Position numbers and translations under genes: made by a program. A stretch of 64,000 nt of DNA, from contig NZ_JAJVKV010000001.1 in assembly GCF_024198175.1 (NCBI RefSeq), positions 496,001-560,000 of the forward strand, in the 5' to 3' direction. The notes beneath the pieces were generated by a model. The model was not told the DNA's origin. It worked only from the letters and a program-made list of their open reading frames with translations, and ran no database searches. The DNA comes from Pyxidicoccus xibeiensis (GTDB lineage: Bacteria > Myxococcota > Myxococcia > Myxococcales > Myxococcaceae). Of the stretch, positions 8,605-17,175 are shown in pieces (within the stretch, counting starts at the first letter, position 1; every line of letters starts with the position of its first letter).

Positions 8605-10449
8605 ATGATGCGCCGTTGGACGTTCGCTCAGCGAGTGGGCGCGGGTCTGTCCGCCTGCTTGATGGTTGGGTTGTTGCTACTGGGCACGCTGCTGTCCGCG
8701 GTACATGCAGAGCTGATTTCGGGAAGCGCGGCCCGGGGCACGCTGCCCGAGGCGATGTTGCTGGGCCTGCTGGGCCTGGCGGGCGTGGGTTCGCTGGGCT
8801 TCGTCCTCCACCGCGCGCTGGCCCCGCTCCACGCGCGGCACGAGCACAACGAGCAGCGCCTGCAGCTGCTGATGGATGGCGTCACCGACTACGCGCTGTG
8901 CTTCCTGGACCGGCATGGCCGCGTCACCGCGTGGAGCGCCGGCGCCGCGCGGCTGAGCGGCTGGTCGGAGGCGGACGTGCTCGGGCAGGACGCCGACCGG
9001 CTCTACCCGGAGGACGAGGTGGCCGCGGGCGTGCCGCGCGCCCACCGCGAGCGCGCCACCCGCGAGGGGCGCCTGCTGTCCGAGGGCTGGCGCATCCGCC
9101 GCGACGGCACGCGCTTCTGGGCGGAGACGCTGCTCACCTCGCAGTGTGACGGGCGGGGCCGGCCCCGCGGCTTCGTGGAGGTGACGCGCGACATCACCGA
9201 GCGCCGCCGCATGGAGCGCGCCCAGGCCCTCTTCGCCGAGGCCGGCCGCGTCCTCCAGCCGCTGTCCGGCGCGCGCGAGGTGGGCGAGGCCCTCACCCGC
9301 CTGTGCGTGCCCGAGGTGGCGGACGCGTGCATCCTCTTCCTGCCGTCCGAGGACGGCACCGTGCGGCCCCAGGCGGTGGCGTGCGCGGACACGGACGCCG
9401 CGAGCCGGCTGTGGGAGCCGCTGCTGCGCTGCCCGGACGAGGGCGAGGTGGGCCCCTACCGCGTGGTGCGCACCGGCCGCAGCGAGCTGCTGCCGGAGCT
9501 GGACGGGGCCCGGCCCCCGCAGGCGCTCGTGGGCACCGCGCATGGCGAGCTGCTCCACACGCTGGGCGTGACGTCCGCCCTCACCGTGCCGCTGGCGGTG
9601 GGCACGCGCGTGCTGGGCGCGCTGTGCCTGCTGTCCACCCGCTCGCACCACCGCTTCGGCGAGGTGGACCGCGCCTTCATGGAGGAGCTGGCCGCGCGCG
9701 CCGCGCTGGCGCTGGACAACGCGCGGCTGCTGGCCGAGGCGCAGGACGCGCTCGAGCTCATCGGCGTGGCCGCGCACGATTTGGGCAACCCGCTCAGCTC
9801 GCTCCAGCTGCGGCTGCGGCGGCTGCGCCTGCTGGAAGGCTCGCAGGACCCGCGGATGCGCGACGGGCTGAGCGGCGCTGAAACCGAGACGCGGCGCCTG
9901 GGCCGGCTGGTGCACAACCTGCTGGACCTGTCCCGCCTGTCCGCGGGCCGCATGGTGCTGGACACCGAGGAGCTGGACCTCGCGAAGCTGGTGCGCGAGG
10001 TGATGGACCGCCACTCGGACCAGGCCGCCGCCGCCGGCTGCGCCCTCTCCTTGCGCGTGGAGGAGAGCGCCACCGGCCAGTGGGACCGCCAGCGCCTGGA
10101 CCGCGTCGTCACCAACCTGCTCAGCAACGCCCTCAAGTTCGGCCGGGGCCAGCCCGTGGAGGTCTGCATCCACGCGGACGCGGACCACGCCCGCTTCACC
10201 GTGAGGGACGGCGGCATCGGCATCGCCCAGGAGGACCAGCAGCGCCTGTTCCGCCGCTTCCAGCGCGTCCACGCGGGCACGCAGCACACCGGCACCGGCC
10301 TGGGCCTCTACATCGTCCGCCAGCTCATCGAGGCCCACGGCGGCGTCATCCGCGTGCAGAGCCGGAGCGGAGAAGGCGCGGAATTCACGGTTGAATTGCC
10401 GAGGACGCCGCGCGTCACCGCCTGCCCGCCCGCTGAAGCCCGGGCATAA
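8605..10449 (+). CDS. Membrane PAS-GAF sensor histidine kinase
   Basis: A 614-residue kinase. Two membrane helices at about 15-36 and 48-68 enclose a short periplasmic loop. A PAS/PAC domain follows at about 80-200 (RRDGTRFWAETLL, ending DITERRR), then a GAF domain at about 210-372. The HisKA domain has His391 in AHDLGNPLSSL, a variant H-box with Gly-Asn in place of Arg-Thr. The HATPase domain carries the N-box NLLSNALKF, G1 DGGIGI and GTGLGLYI. There is no receiver domain and no regulator next door, so its partner is elsewhere. The ATG at 8605 is preceded by GGGGGAG at good spacing. Signals are probably sensed in the cytoplasm by PAS or GAF, since the periplasmic loop is tiny. Confidence 0.9.
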   Translation: MMRRWTFAQRVGAGLSACLMVGLLLLGTLLSAVHAELISGSAARGTLPEAMLLGLLGLAGVGSLGFVLHRALAPLHARHEHNEQRLQLLMDGVTDYALCFLDRHGRVTAWSAGAARLSGWSEADVLGQDADRLYPEDEVAAGVPRAHRERATREGRLLSEGWRIRRDGTRFWAETLLTSQCDGRGRPRGFVEVTRDITERRRMERAQALFAEAGRVLQPLSGAREVGEALTRLCVPEVADACILFLPSEDGTVRPQAVACADTDAASRLWEPLLRCPDEGEVGPYRVVRTGRSELLPELDGARPPQALVGTAHGELLHTLGVTSALTVPLAVGTRVLGALCLLSTRSHHRFGEVDRAFMEELAARAALALDNARLLAEAQDALELIGVAAHDLGNPLSSLQLRLRRLRLLEGSQDPRMRDGLSGAETETRRLGRLVHNLLDLSRLSAGRMVLDTEELDLAKLVREVMDRHSDQAAAAGCALSLRVEESATGQWDRQRLDRVVTNLLSNALKFGRGQPVEVCIHADADHARFTVRDGGIGIAQEDQQRLFRRFQRVHAGTQHTGTGLGLYIVRQLIEAHGGVIRVQSRSGEGAEFTVELPRTPRVTACPPAEARA

Positions 10450-10711
10450 CGCTGAATGAAAACTGCACCCCCAGTCCAGGAGGTATCCAGCGGCTGACAC
10501 TTATGGTTCGACTTACAGCGGATTATTTTCCCAGAAGTTGAACCCATCTGTTCGTTGCAGATAATCTTCGTACGGCTAAAAAGGCTCGAACCGGGGAAAC
10601 CCGGAAACGGGAGAGGCCCGGCCCCACTCGCCAGCAGGCGAAGGGCTACAGGGTCCGCTGGCCTGGGGCGCCATACAGGCGTCCGCTTTTGAACGTACGA
10701 GGAGATTCACC
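10450..10711 (+). other. Intergenic leader with strong secondary structure
   Basis: There is no gene here. The 3' half (about 10576-10670) could fold into stacked hairpins before the cytochrome gene: CCCG-GAAA-CGGG, with a GAAA tetraloop, then GCCAGC ... GCTGGC. The run GGGGAAACC followed by the GAAA-capped stem loosely recalls the 5' half of cyclic-dinucleotide (GEMM) riboswitches, but the canonical ACGCAAAGCC segment is missing. An AT-rich patch (GGATTATTTTCC) lies around 10520-10531. GAGGAG ahead of the ATG at 10712 is the ribosome-binding site. Confidence 0.3.
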
Positions 10712-12556
10712 ATGGGTGGACTTGGAGCCCCCCCGGCGTGTCGCGACGGGTCTGTTTCGCGCAAGCCCCTGGCCCGGGCAGCAGGGCGCTCGGCCCTGCT
10801 GTCCTCCCTGACGGTGTTGCTGCTCGCCTGTGGCGGGCAGGACGTGGGGGATGCGGCGGAGCTGGAGGACGGGGAGCAGCTGGCAGGGCAAGCCCAGGCG
10901 GTGACGGCGGGTGAGGAGGAGCGGCGCCCGGGGTCCGCGAAGGCGGTGGCGCTGGCCCTGGAGGTGGAGAACGGCGTGGGGCGCCCCCTGCGCGTGCGCG
11001 CGGGCGGCACCTTCTACATCAACCAGATCGACCTCCGCGCCTTCGTCCAGTCGACGCGTGACGAGGGCCTGAGGACGCTGCGCACCAACAGCGACTTCGC
11101 GGGCCTGGGCTGGAGCGGCGTGCGGCAGGTGGACCAGGAGTCCACCGGCCTGGGCGCGCCCTTCACCCGCCGCCGCTTCTACCGGGACGCGGCCTGGATG
11201 GACGTGCCCAGCGTCTTCACCGTGGAGCCGGTGGACCGGTTCGGCCGCCTCACGGGCCTGCCGGTGCTCTTGAACGTGGGCAGCGAGTACGACCGCCGCC
11301 CGAAGACGGACGACTTCTTCGTGCGCCGCTTCCGCGCCATCCAGACGGCCACCGGCTGCACCACCCGGACGGACTGCTCCGCGTCCACCTCCTTCGAGGA
11401 GGAGGCCCTGGTGGAGCTGCGCAACGCGTATGACCACGCCAAATCGCGCACCCTCACCTTCCACCCGAACACGACCTCCCTGCGCCTGCGCTGGAGCCTG
11501 CGCCCGTTCGCGCCGTACTCCATCCCCGTGGAGCAGGTGAAGAACCCCGAGTACGCCTACGGCTTCAAGCTGGCGCTCGAGCCCCTCACCCCGCCCCGCG
11601 CGGACGGCACCTACGCCCCGGGCACCGAGATCTCCTTCCAGCTCACCCTGATGGACGGCGCGGGCAAGCCCCTGCACCCCAAGGGCGTGCTGCCGCCCTA
11701 CAATGACGTGGCGCCGGACGGCACCGAGTCGGGCCTCAACTACTACCGCGCCTTCTTCGACGCGACGACGACGTACTACCGCCGCAAGCACCGCGAGCGC
11801 ATGCTGATGACGCAAATCGTCGGGCCGGCGCAGAACGTCCAGCCCATCCGCTCCATCGTCGGCCTGGGCGCCTTCCTGGACCCCGACGTGGACGAGCAGG
11901 TGGTGGGCACGCTGGAGCGCGACGGCGTCTTCTCCCAGTTCGCCACCCTGCCCTTCTCCAACATCCTCTTCGGCGGCGCCTTCATCGACCCGAACCTCTG
12001 GAACGTCGTCAACACGGACACCTTCCAGTTCACCCTCCCCGCCAACGCCCCCGCGGGCACCTACCTGGTGACGGCCAAGGGCCGCCGCGTGTACCTGGGC
12101 GAGGACCTGCCGGGCTCCACCACCATCGAAATCCAGGTGGGCACGAAGCAGCGCACCCAGGCCACGCTCACCACCGGCCCCTGCACCAGCTGCCACAGCC
12201 AGGGAGGCGAGCTGAGCGAAGTCCTCCACGCCAACGACAACCGCGCCACCTGCGCCGGCTGCCACTCGCCGCTGGAGTTCGAGCTGGAGGGCCCCATCTT
12301 CGTGCGGACCCACTTCATCCACTCGCGCTCCAACCGGTTCGACGCGCCCCTGCACCAGTGCTCGTCCTGCCACCTGACGAAGGAGAGCATCCAGCGCACC
12401 AGCAAGGCAGCCTGCCTGTCCTGCCACAAGAGCTACCCGGACAGCCACGTGGAGAAGTTCGGCCCCATCGAGAGCATGTACGTGGGAGGTGGGCCGGAGT
12501 CGTTTAATCAATGCACCGGGGCCTGCCATAATCAGCACCCGGGCAGCGGCCTCTAG
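10712..12556 (+). CDS. Multihaem c-type cytochrome lipoprotein
   Basis: A 614-residue exported protein. A basic N-terminus and hydrophobic segment end in a lipobox (LLLAC, Cys at about residue 36), so it should be lipid-anchored. About 430 residues of beta-rich sequence without haem motifs follow (residues 60-485). A compact C-terminal haem domain then has four CxxCH motifs at Cys491, Cys514, Cys550 and Cys568 and a fifth, expanded CxxxCH at Cys601-His606, close to the end. The spacing fits a small multihaem module at the tip of an immunoglobulin-like stalk, as in outer-surface OmcA/MtrC-type cytochromes; that comparison concerns architecture only. Start ATG at 10712 follows GAGGAG. It probably carries electrons outside the inner membrane. 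It precedes the FIST operon by 34 bp, and read-through is possible. Confidence 0.85.
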   Translation: MGGLGAPPACRDGSVSRKPLARAAGRSALLSSLTVLLLACGGQDVGDAAELEDGEQLAGQAQAVTAGEEERRPGSAKAVALALEVENGVGRPLRVRAGGTFYINQIDLRAFVQSTRDEGLRTLRTNSDFAGLGWSGVRQVDQESTGLGAPFTRRRFYRDAAWMDVPSVFTVEPVDRFGRLTGLPVLLNVGSEYDRRPKTDDFFVRRFRAIQTATGCTTRTDCSASTSFEEEALVELRNAYDHAKSRTLTFHPNTTSLRLRWSLRPFAPYSIPVEQVKNPEYAYGFKLALEPLTPPRADGTYAPGTEISFQLTLMDGAGKPLHPKGVLPPYNDVAPDGTESGLNYYRAFFDATTTYYRRKHRERMLMTQIVGPAQNVQPIRSIVGLGAFLDPDVDEQVVGTLERDGVFSQFATLPFSNILFGGAFIDPNLWNVVNTDTFQFTLPANAPAGTYLVTAKGRRVYLGEDLPGSTTIEIQVGTKQRTQATLTTGPCTSCHSQGGELSEVLHANDNRATCAGCHSPLEFELEGPIFVRTHFIHSRSNRFDAPLHQCSSCHLTKESIQRTSKAACLSCHKSYPDSHVEKFGPIESMYVGGGPESFNQCTGACHNQHPGSGL

Positions 12557-12590
12557 TCGCTTCCGCCCGTCACACCCCCGGAGGTCCTCC

Positions 12591-13754
12591 ATGGCTCAAG
12601 TGAAGATGCAGACGGCCCGAACCACGCTGAAGGAGCCGGATGCCGCCGCGGAGGACCTCCTCAGCCAGCTGGGGGGCACCACCCCCAAGCTGGTGACGAT
12701 GTTCGCCTCGCGTCAGCGAGACCAGGTGGCCCTCAACCGCGCGGTGCGCGCCAGGCTGCCCCCGGGCACGCGCCTCATCGGCGCCACCACCGCGGGCGAG
12801 CTGGACAACACCGGCATCCACGAGGGCAGCGTGGTGCTGGGCGCGCTGTCGGGTGACTTCGACATCGGCCTGGGCCTGGGCAGCGGCCTGTCCGTGGACG
12901 CCATCGGCGCGGGCGCCGCCGCCATCAAACGCGCCTGCGACGACCTGGGCGTGCGCCAGCAGGACCTGGACCCGCGCAAGTACGTGGGCCTCGTCATCGA
13001 CGATGGCTTCCGCTACAAGAAGGAAGAGCTGCTGCTGGGCATCCTGGAGAAGAGCCAGACGCTGGTGCTCGTCGGCGGCGGCGCCAGCGACGACAACCGC
13101 GACCCGGCCCGCCAGTCCGCCCTCGTCCACGTGGACGGCGAGGTCGCCGGGGACGCGGTGCTGGTGGCCCTGTTCCGCACGAATGCCCCCTGGGCCGCCC
13201 TGCGCTCCCACTGGTACGTCCCCACCGGCGAGAAGCTCACCATCACCAAGGTGGACGAGAGCCACACCCGCGCCCTGGAAATCGACGGCCGGCCGGCCGC
13301 GAAGCGCTACGCGGAAATCCTCGGCGTGGAGGACGTCAGCCAGCTGGAGTTCGGCACCCCCCATGGCTTCGCCGTGCGCCCCACCGCCCTGCGCGTGGGC
13401 CGCGAGTACTTCATCCGCGCCGCCTGGAAGCCCCAGGACGACGGCTCCATCCTCTTCGCCAACCTCCTGGAAGAAGGCACCGAGCTGGAGCTGATGAAGC
13501 TGGGCGACATGGCCGGCATGACGCGCAGCTTCTTCACCGACGAGCTCCCCCGGCGGGTGCAGAACCCCCAGGCCGCTCTCCTGTTCCACTGCGGTGGGCG
13601 CATGTGGTACGCGAGCGCCACCAACACCGTGCCCCAACTGGCGGAAACCCTCAAGGCCGCACCCACCGCCGCTGGGATGAACGTGCACTTCGAGATCTAC
13701 TCGGGGTTCCACATCAATACGACGCTGACCACGCTGGTGTTTGGGGCGAACTGA
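12591..13754 (+). CDS. FIST-domain sensor protein
   Basis: A 387-residue soluble protein; I take the ATG at 12591 because GGAGGT lies 5 bp upstream, while the longer frame runs back into the cytochrome gene. FIST_N spans about 25-225 (LNRAVRARLPPGTRLIGATTAGEL, then DGFRYKKEELLLG and GGGASDD), and FIST_C spans about 230-375 (AAKRYAEILG, HGFAVRP, ALLFHCGGRMW). FIST domains were described as ligand-binding sensory modules, often placed with histidine kinases or methyl-accepting proteins, and proposed to bind amino acids or similar small molecules. Here a hybrid kinase follows after 3 bp and a receiver after that, so this protein is probably the input unit of that pathway. Confidence 0.9.
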   Translation: MAQVKMQTARTTLKEPDAAAEDLLSQLGGTTPKLVTMFASRQRDQVALNRAVRARLPPGTRLIGATTAGELDNTGIHEGSVVLGALSGDFDIGLGLGSGLSVDAIGAGAAAIKRACDDLGVRQQDLDPRKYVGLVIDDGFRYKKEELLLGILEKSQTLVLVGGGASDDNRDPARQSALVHVDGEVAGDAVLVALFRTNAPWAALRSHWYVPTGEKLTITKVDESHTRALEIDGRPAAKRYAEILGVEDVSQLEFGTPHGFAVRPTALRVGREYFIRAAWKPQDDGSILFANLLEEGTELELMKLGDMAGMTRSFFTDELPRRVQNPQAALLFHCGGRMWYASATNTVPQLAETLKAAPTAAGMNVHFEIYSGFHINTTLTTLVFGAN

Positions 13755-13757
13755 GCC

Positions 13758-16694
13758 ATGCCTATCTCGGAGACCTCGGCGGACAACGCCTCCCTGCTGC
13801 TGGTGGGCAGCGAGCGTGAGTGCCAGCGGGTGGAGGAAACGCTCGCCAAGGCAGGTCTCTCGGTGAAGACCGAGCGGGCCCAGACGGCGGCCGCCGTGGA
13901 GGCCGCGCTGTCGGGCACCTGGTCGCTCGCCCTCATCGGCTCCGAGCTGCCGGGCCTGGGCTTCTCCGAGGTCCAGGCCATCTGGCGCAAGTACGGCAGG
14001 GACCTGCCCTTCGTGGTGGTGTCGCGCGAGTGGAGCGAGGACACGCTGGAGGCCAGCGTGCGCGTCGGGGCGCTCGACTACGTCACCGAGGACCGCTTCA
14101 GCCGGCTGGCCCCCGTGGTGCGCCGCGAGCTGCGGATGACGGCGGACCGCGCCCGCCACAGCGCCACCGCCGGCGAGCTGGTGCGCATCAACTACCTGAT
14201 GGAAAACATCATCGACGCGCTCCCCTTCGTCCTCTTCGTGAAGGACGCACAGACGCGCCGGCTGGTGGTGGCCAACAAGACCTTCGCGGACGCCTTCCGC
14301 GTCACCAAGCAGTGGCTGCTGGGGAAGCTGGACCACGACTACTTCCCCAAGGAGCAGGCGGACTCCTTCGTCGCCATCGACACCGAAATCCTCGAGTCGC
14401 GGAAGATGAAGTCCTTCGAGGAGGTGGCCCGCGCGGACGGCGAGGACCGCATCTTCGCCACCCGCAAGCTGCCGCTGCTCGACGAGAACGGCGTCGCGCG
14501 CTACGTGCTGGGCGTCACCGAGGACATCACCGAGCGCAAGCAGCGCGAGGAGATGCTGCGCGCGTCCCAGACGGAGCTCGTCGCCGCCAACAAGCAGCTC
14601 GCCGCCAGCCTCGAGGAAGTCAAGCGCACCCGGGCCGTCTCCGCCCGCTCGCTGGCGTCCTACCAGCAGCGCGCGCTGCAGATGGAAATCATCCGCCAGC
14701 AGAACGAGGACCTGGACCGGCTGGCCCAGGAGCTGGCCATCGCCAAGCGCAACGAGGAGGAGCGCGCCCGCGAGGCCGAGGCCGCCGCCCGCCTCAAGAG
14801 CGAGTTCCTGGCCAACTTCAGCCATGAAATCCGCACGCCGCTCAACGGCATCATCGGCTACTGCGACCTCCTGATGCGCGAGGAGGGCAACCGCCTGACG
14901 GCCCATGGCCGCCGGGACCTCAACGTCGTCAAGACGAACGCCAAGACACTGCTGGCGCTCATCAACGACATCCTGGACCTGTCCAAGATCGAGGCCGGCC
15001 GCGTGGAGGTCGTGACCGAGCCGGTGGACCTGCAGGAGCTGGCCGACGAGTGCATGGCCACGGTGAAGGAGTACCTCAAGGGCAAGGACGTGGCCCTCAC
15101 CACGCACATCGACCCGTCGACGCGGCTGCTCCAGTCGGACGCGCTGAAGCTGCGGCAGATCATGCTGAACCTGCTCAGCAACGCCGCCAAGTTCACCGAC
15201 ACGGGCGAGGTGGCGCTGAGCGTCGTGCCCTCGGGCAACGACGTGGTGCTGACGGTGGAGGACACCGGCGTCGGCATCCCCTCCGACCAGCTGCCCTTCA
15301 TCTTCGAGAAGTTCCGCCAGGTGGACGGCTCCACCACGCGCAAGGTGGGCGGCACCGGCCTGGGCCTGGCCATCGTCCGCGAGCTGTCGCGCGTGCTGGG
15401 CGGCACCGTGTCCGTCACCTCCACGCTGGGCCGAGGCTCCACCTTCACGGTGCGGCTGCCGCAGGCCGTGGAGAACCCGCTCGCCGCCCCCAGCACCGGC
15501 GCGCACCTGGAGCGCGGCATCCCGGTCCACGAGGTGGCGCAGCACGTGGGCACCATGGCCCCTCCGGGCAGCACGGTGCTGGTGGTGGACGACGACCCGC
15601 TCATGCAGCAGCTCGTCGCCGGGCAGCTGGAGCCCGCGGGCTTCAAGGTGGTGGCGGCCGAGGACGGCATCGCCGCCCTCAAGCGCGCCCGCGAGCTCAA
15701 GCCCCAGGCCATCCTCCTGGACATCCACCTGCCCAAGCTGGACGGCTGGTCCGTGCTCAGCCAGCTCAAGGGCGAGCCCTCGCTGTCCGGCATCCCCGTC
15801 ATCCTCATCTCCGTGGAGGAGCAGCGTGCGCGCGGCTTCTCGCTGGGCGCGTGCGAGTACCTCGTCAAGCCGGTGGAGCCCGAGCGGCTGGTGGAGGTGG
15901 TGCAGCGCTGCCTCGGCCAGACGGGCACGTCCGCCCAGGTGGGCGAGGTGCTGGTGGTGGACGACGACGCCTCCACCCGCGAGCTGGTCAGCCGCAACCT
16001 GCGCCGCGCCGGCTTCTCCACCGCCGAGGCCCGCAGCGGCGAGGACGCCCTGCTCAAGGCCCGCGTCTCACCGCCCGCGCTCGTCGTGCTGGACTTGATG
16101 ATGCCCAACCTGGACGGCTTCGAGGTGCTGCGCCGGCTGCGCGCGGAGAAGCTCCAGGTGCCCGTGGTGGTGCTCACCGGCAAGACGCTCTCCGACGAGG
16201 AGGAGGCCCTGCTGCGCGACGGCTTCGCCGGCTTCGTGCGCAAGGGCGGCCACGCGCTGGAGGACGTCATCGCCCAGGCCAAGGGCCTGCTCTTGTCCCA
16301 GCGCGCCGCCAGCGCCAGCAAGCTGCCGCGCATCCTCTACGTGGAGGACAGCGCGCAGAACCGCGACATCGTCCGCCGCTACCTCGGCGGCCTCTTCGAG
16401 GTCATCGAGGCCGAGGACGGCGAGCACGGCCTGGAGCGCGCCACCCGCGACGCGCCGGACCTCATCCTCATGGACCTCTCCCTGCCGCGCCTGGACGGCT
16501 GGGAGGTGACACGTCGCTTCCGAGCCCTGCCCTCGGCGGCGAACGTGCCCGTCATCGCCGTCACGGCCCACGCCGGACGCGAGTACCAGGACAAGGCGCA
16601 CGCGGCCGGATGCACCGCGTACCTCACCAAGCCCCTTGATCGTGATCAGTTGCTCGAGATGATTCGCAAGCATCTAGGGAGAACCCATGGCTGA
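13758..16694 (+). CDS. PAS hybrid histidine kinase with three receivers
   Basis: A 978-residue soluble kinase. Residues 1-125 form a receiver-like fold whose phospho-acceptor site is lost (ALIGSELPG where LLD is expected). PAS follows at about 140-262 (ending DITERKQ), then a coiled coil at 262-348. HisKA has His356 in ANFSHEIRTPLNG. HATPase contains NLLSNAAKF, DTGVGIP and GTGLGLAI. Three C-terminal receivers (about 610-730, 735-850 and 858-975) keep their acidic pockets and Asp sites (ILLDIHLP, VVLDLMMP, ILMDLSLP). The second has Gly-Lys at the usual Thr region (VVLTGKT). No membrane helix. It starts 3 bp after the FIST gene and overlaps the next receiver gene by 8 bp, so the three are almost certainly one operon and one phosphorelay. 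Confidence 0.93.
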   Translation: MPISETSADNASLLLVGSERECQRVEETLAKAGLSVKTERAQTAAAVEAALSGTWSLALIGSELPGLGFSEVQAIWRKYGRDLPFVVVSREWSEDTLEASVRVGALDYVTEDRFSRLAPVVRRELRMTADRARHSATAGELVRINYLMENIIDALPFVLFVKDAQTRRLVVANKTFADAFRVTKQWLLGKLDHDYFPKEQADSFVAIDTEILESRKMKSFEEVARADGEDRIFATRKLPLLDENGVARYVLGVTEDITERKQREEMLRASQTELVAANKQLAASLEEVKRTRAVSARSLASYQQRALQMEIIRQQNEDLDRLAQELAIAKRNEEERAREAEAAARLKSEFLANFSHEIRTPLNGIIGYCDLLMREEGNRLTAHGRRDLNVVKTNAKTLLALINDILDLSKIEAGRVEVVTEPVDLQELADECMATVKEYLKGKDVALTTHIDPSTRLLQSDALKLRQIMLNLLSNAAKFTDTGEVALSVVPSGNDVVLTVEDTGVGIPSDQLPFIFEKFRQVDGSTTRKVGGTGLGLAIVRELSRVLGGTVSVTSTLGRGSTFTVRLPQAVENPLAAPSTGAHLERGIPVHEVAQHVGTMAPPGSTVLVVDDDPLMQQLVAGQLEPAGFKVVAAEDGIAALKRARELKPQAILLDIHLPKLDGWSVLSQLKGEPSLSGIPVILISVEEQRARGFSLGACEYLVKPVEPERLVEVVQRCLGQTGTSAQVGEVLVVDDDASTRELVSRNLRRAGFSTAEARSGEDALLKARVSPPALVVLDLMMPNLDGFEVLRRLRAEKLQVPVVVLTGKTLSDEEEALLRDGFAGFVRKGGHALEDVIAQAKGLLLSQRAASASKLPRILYVEDSAQNRDIVRRYLGGLFEVIEAEDGEHGLERATRDAPDLILMDLSLPRLDGWEVTRRFRALPSAANVPVIAVTAHAGREYQDKAHAAGCTAYLTKPLDRDQLLEMIRKHLGRTHG

Positions 16695-17097
16695 AGAGAA
16701 AGCGCGCGTCCTGGTGGTGGACGACGACCCGGACCTGCTCGACCTCGTACAGCGCTCACTGAGCTCGTACGGGTTCGAGGTGCTCACGCACACCTCCGCG
16801 CTGGGCGTCTCCAACCTCGTCCGCTCCGTGGAGCCGGACTTCGTCCTCATCGACGTGAACTTCCCCGCCCTCAAGGGTGACAAGGTCGTCAACCTGGCGC
16901 GCCAGTACGCGTCCCAGAAGACCAAGTTCATCCTCTACTCCGCCTCGGACGAGTCGAAGCTGCGCTCGCTCGCGCTCGCCTCGGGCGCCGACGGCTACAT
17001 CTCCAAGAGCGTCCAGGGTGAGGAGCTCGCCAAGCGGCTCCGCGCCTTCCGGCTGAAGCCCAGCCCTCCGACGCCCACTCCCGCTCCCGCCACCTGA
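16687..17097 (+). CDS. Single-domain response regulator
   Basis: A 136-residue receiver: acidic pocket VVDDDPD (10-16), phospho-acceptor Asp56 in LIDVNFPA, Ser/Thr position in ILYSAS, Lys in ISKSVQGEE. The tail is a Pro/Thr linker with no output domain. It overlaps the end of the hybrid kinase gene by 8 bp. It is probably the terminal or shuttle receiver of the FIST phosphorelay. A clear paralogue lies at 23261-23668 and shares the distinctive stretches SSLGVSNLVR/SALGVSNLVR and FILYSASDESKLR, so the two belong to one subgroup. Confidence 0.9.
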   Translation: MAEEKARVLVVDDDPDLLDLVQRSLSSYGFEVLTHTSALGVSNLVRSVEPDFVLIDVNFPALKGDKVVNLARQYASQKTKFILYSASDESKLRSLALASGADGYISKSVQGEELAKRLRAFRLKPSPPTPTPAPAT

Positions 17098-17102
17098 CAC
17101 AC

Positions 17103-17130
17103 CCGGGCCTCCTCCCCCTTGGCGGCCCGG
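17103..17130 (+). terminator. Hairpin after the FIST operon
   Basis: CCGGGCC (17103-17109) pairs with GGCCCGG (17124-17130) across a C/T-rich loop, 6 bp after the receiver stop codon. No U-tract. Plausible end of the operon. Confidence 0.35.
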
Positions 17131-17175
17131 TGCCTCACGCACCACCTTCCGAAGTCCCCCCCTCCGGAGGGCCCC

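Noticed and set aside
10576..10670. Glycine riboswitch suggested by GGAGAG and GCGAAGGG
   Set aside because: The conserved CUCUCAGG-type 3' partner is absent and the gene downstream is unrelated to glycine metabolism.
12570..15728. Long minus-strand frame opposite the FIST and hybrid kinase genes
   Set aside because: It spans the boundary of two well-supported genes and has low-complexity composition.
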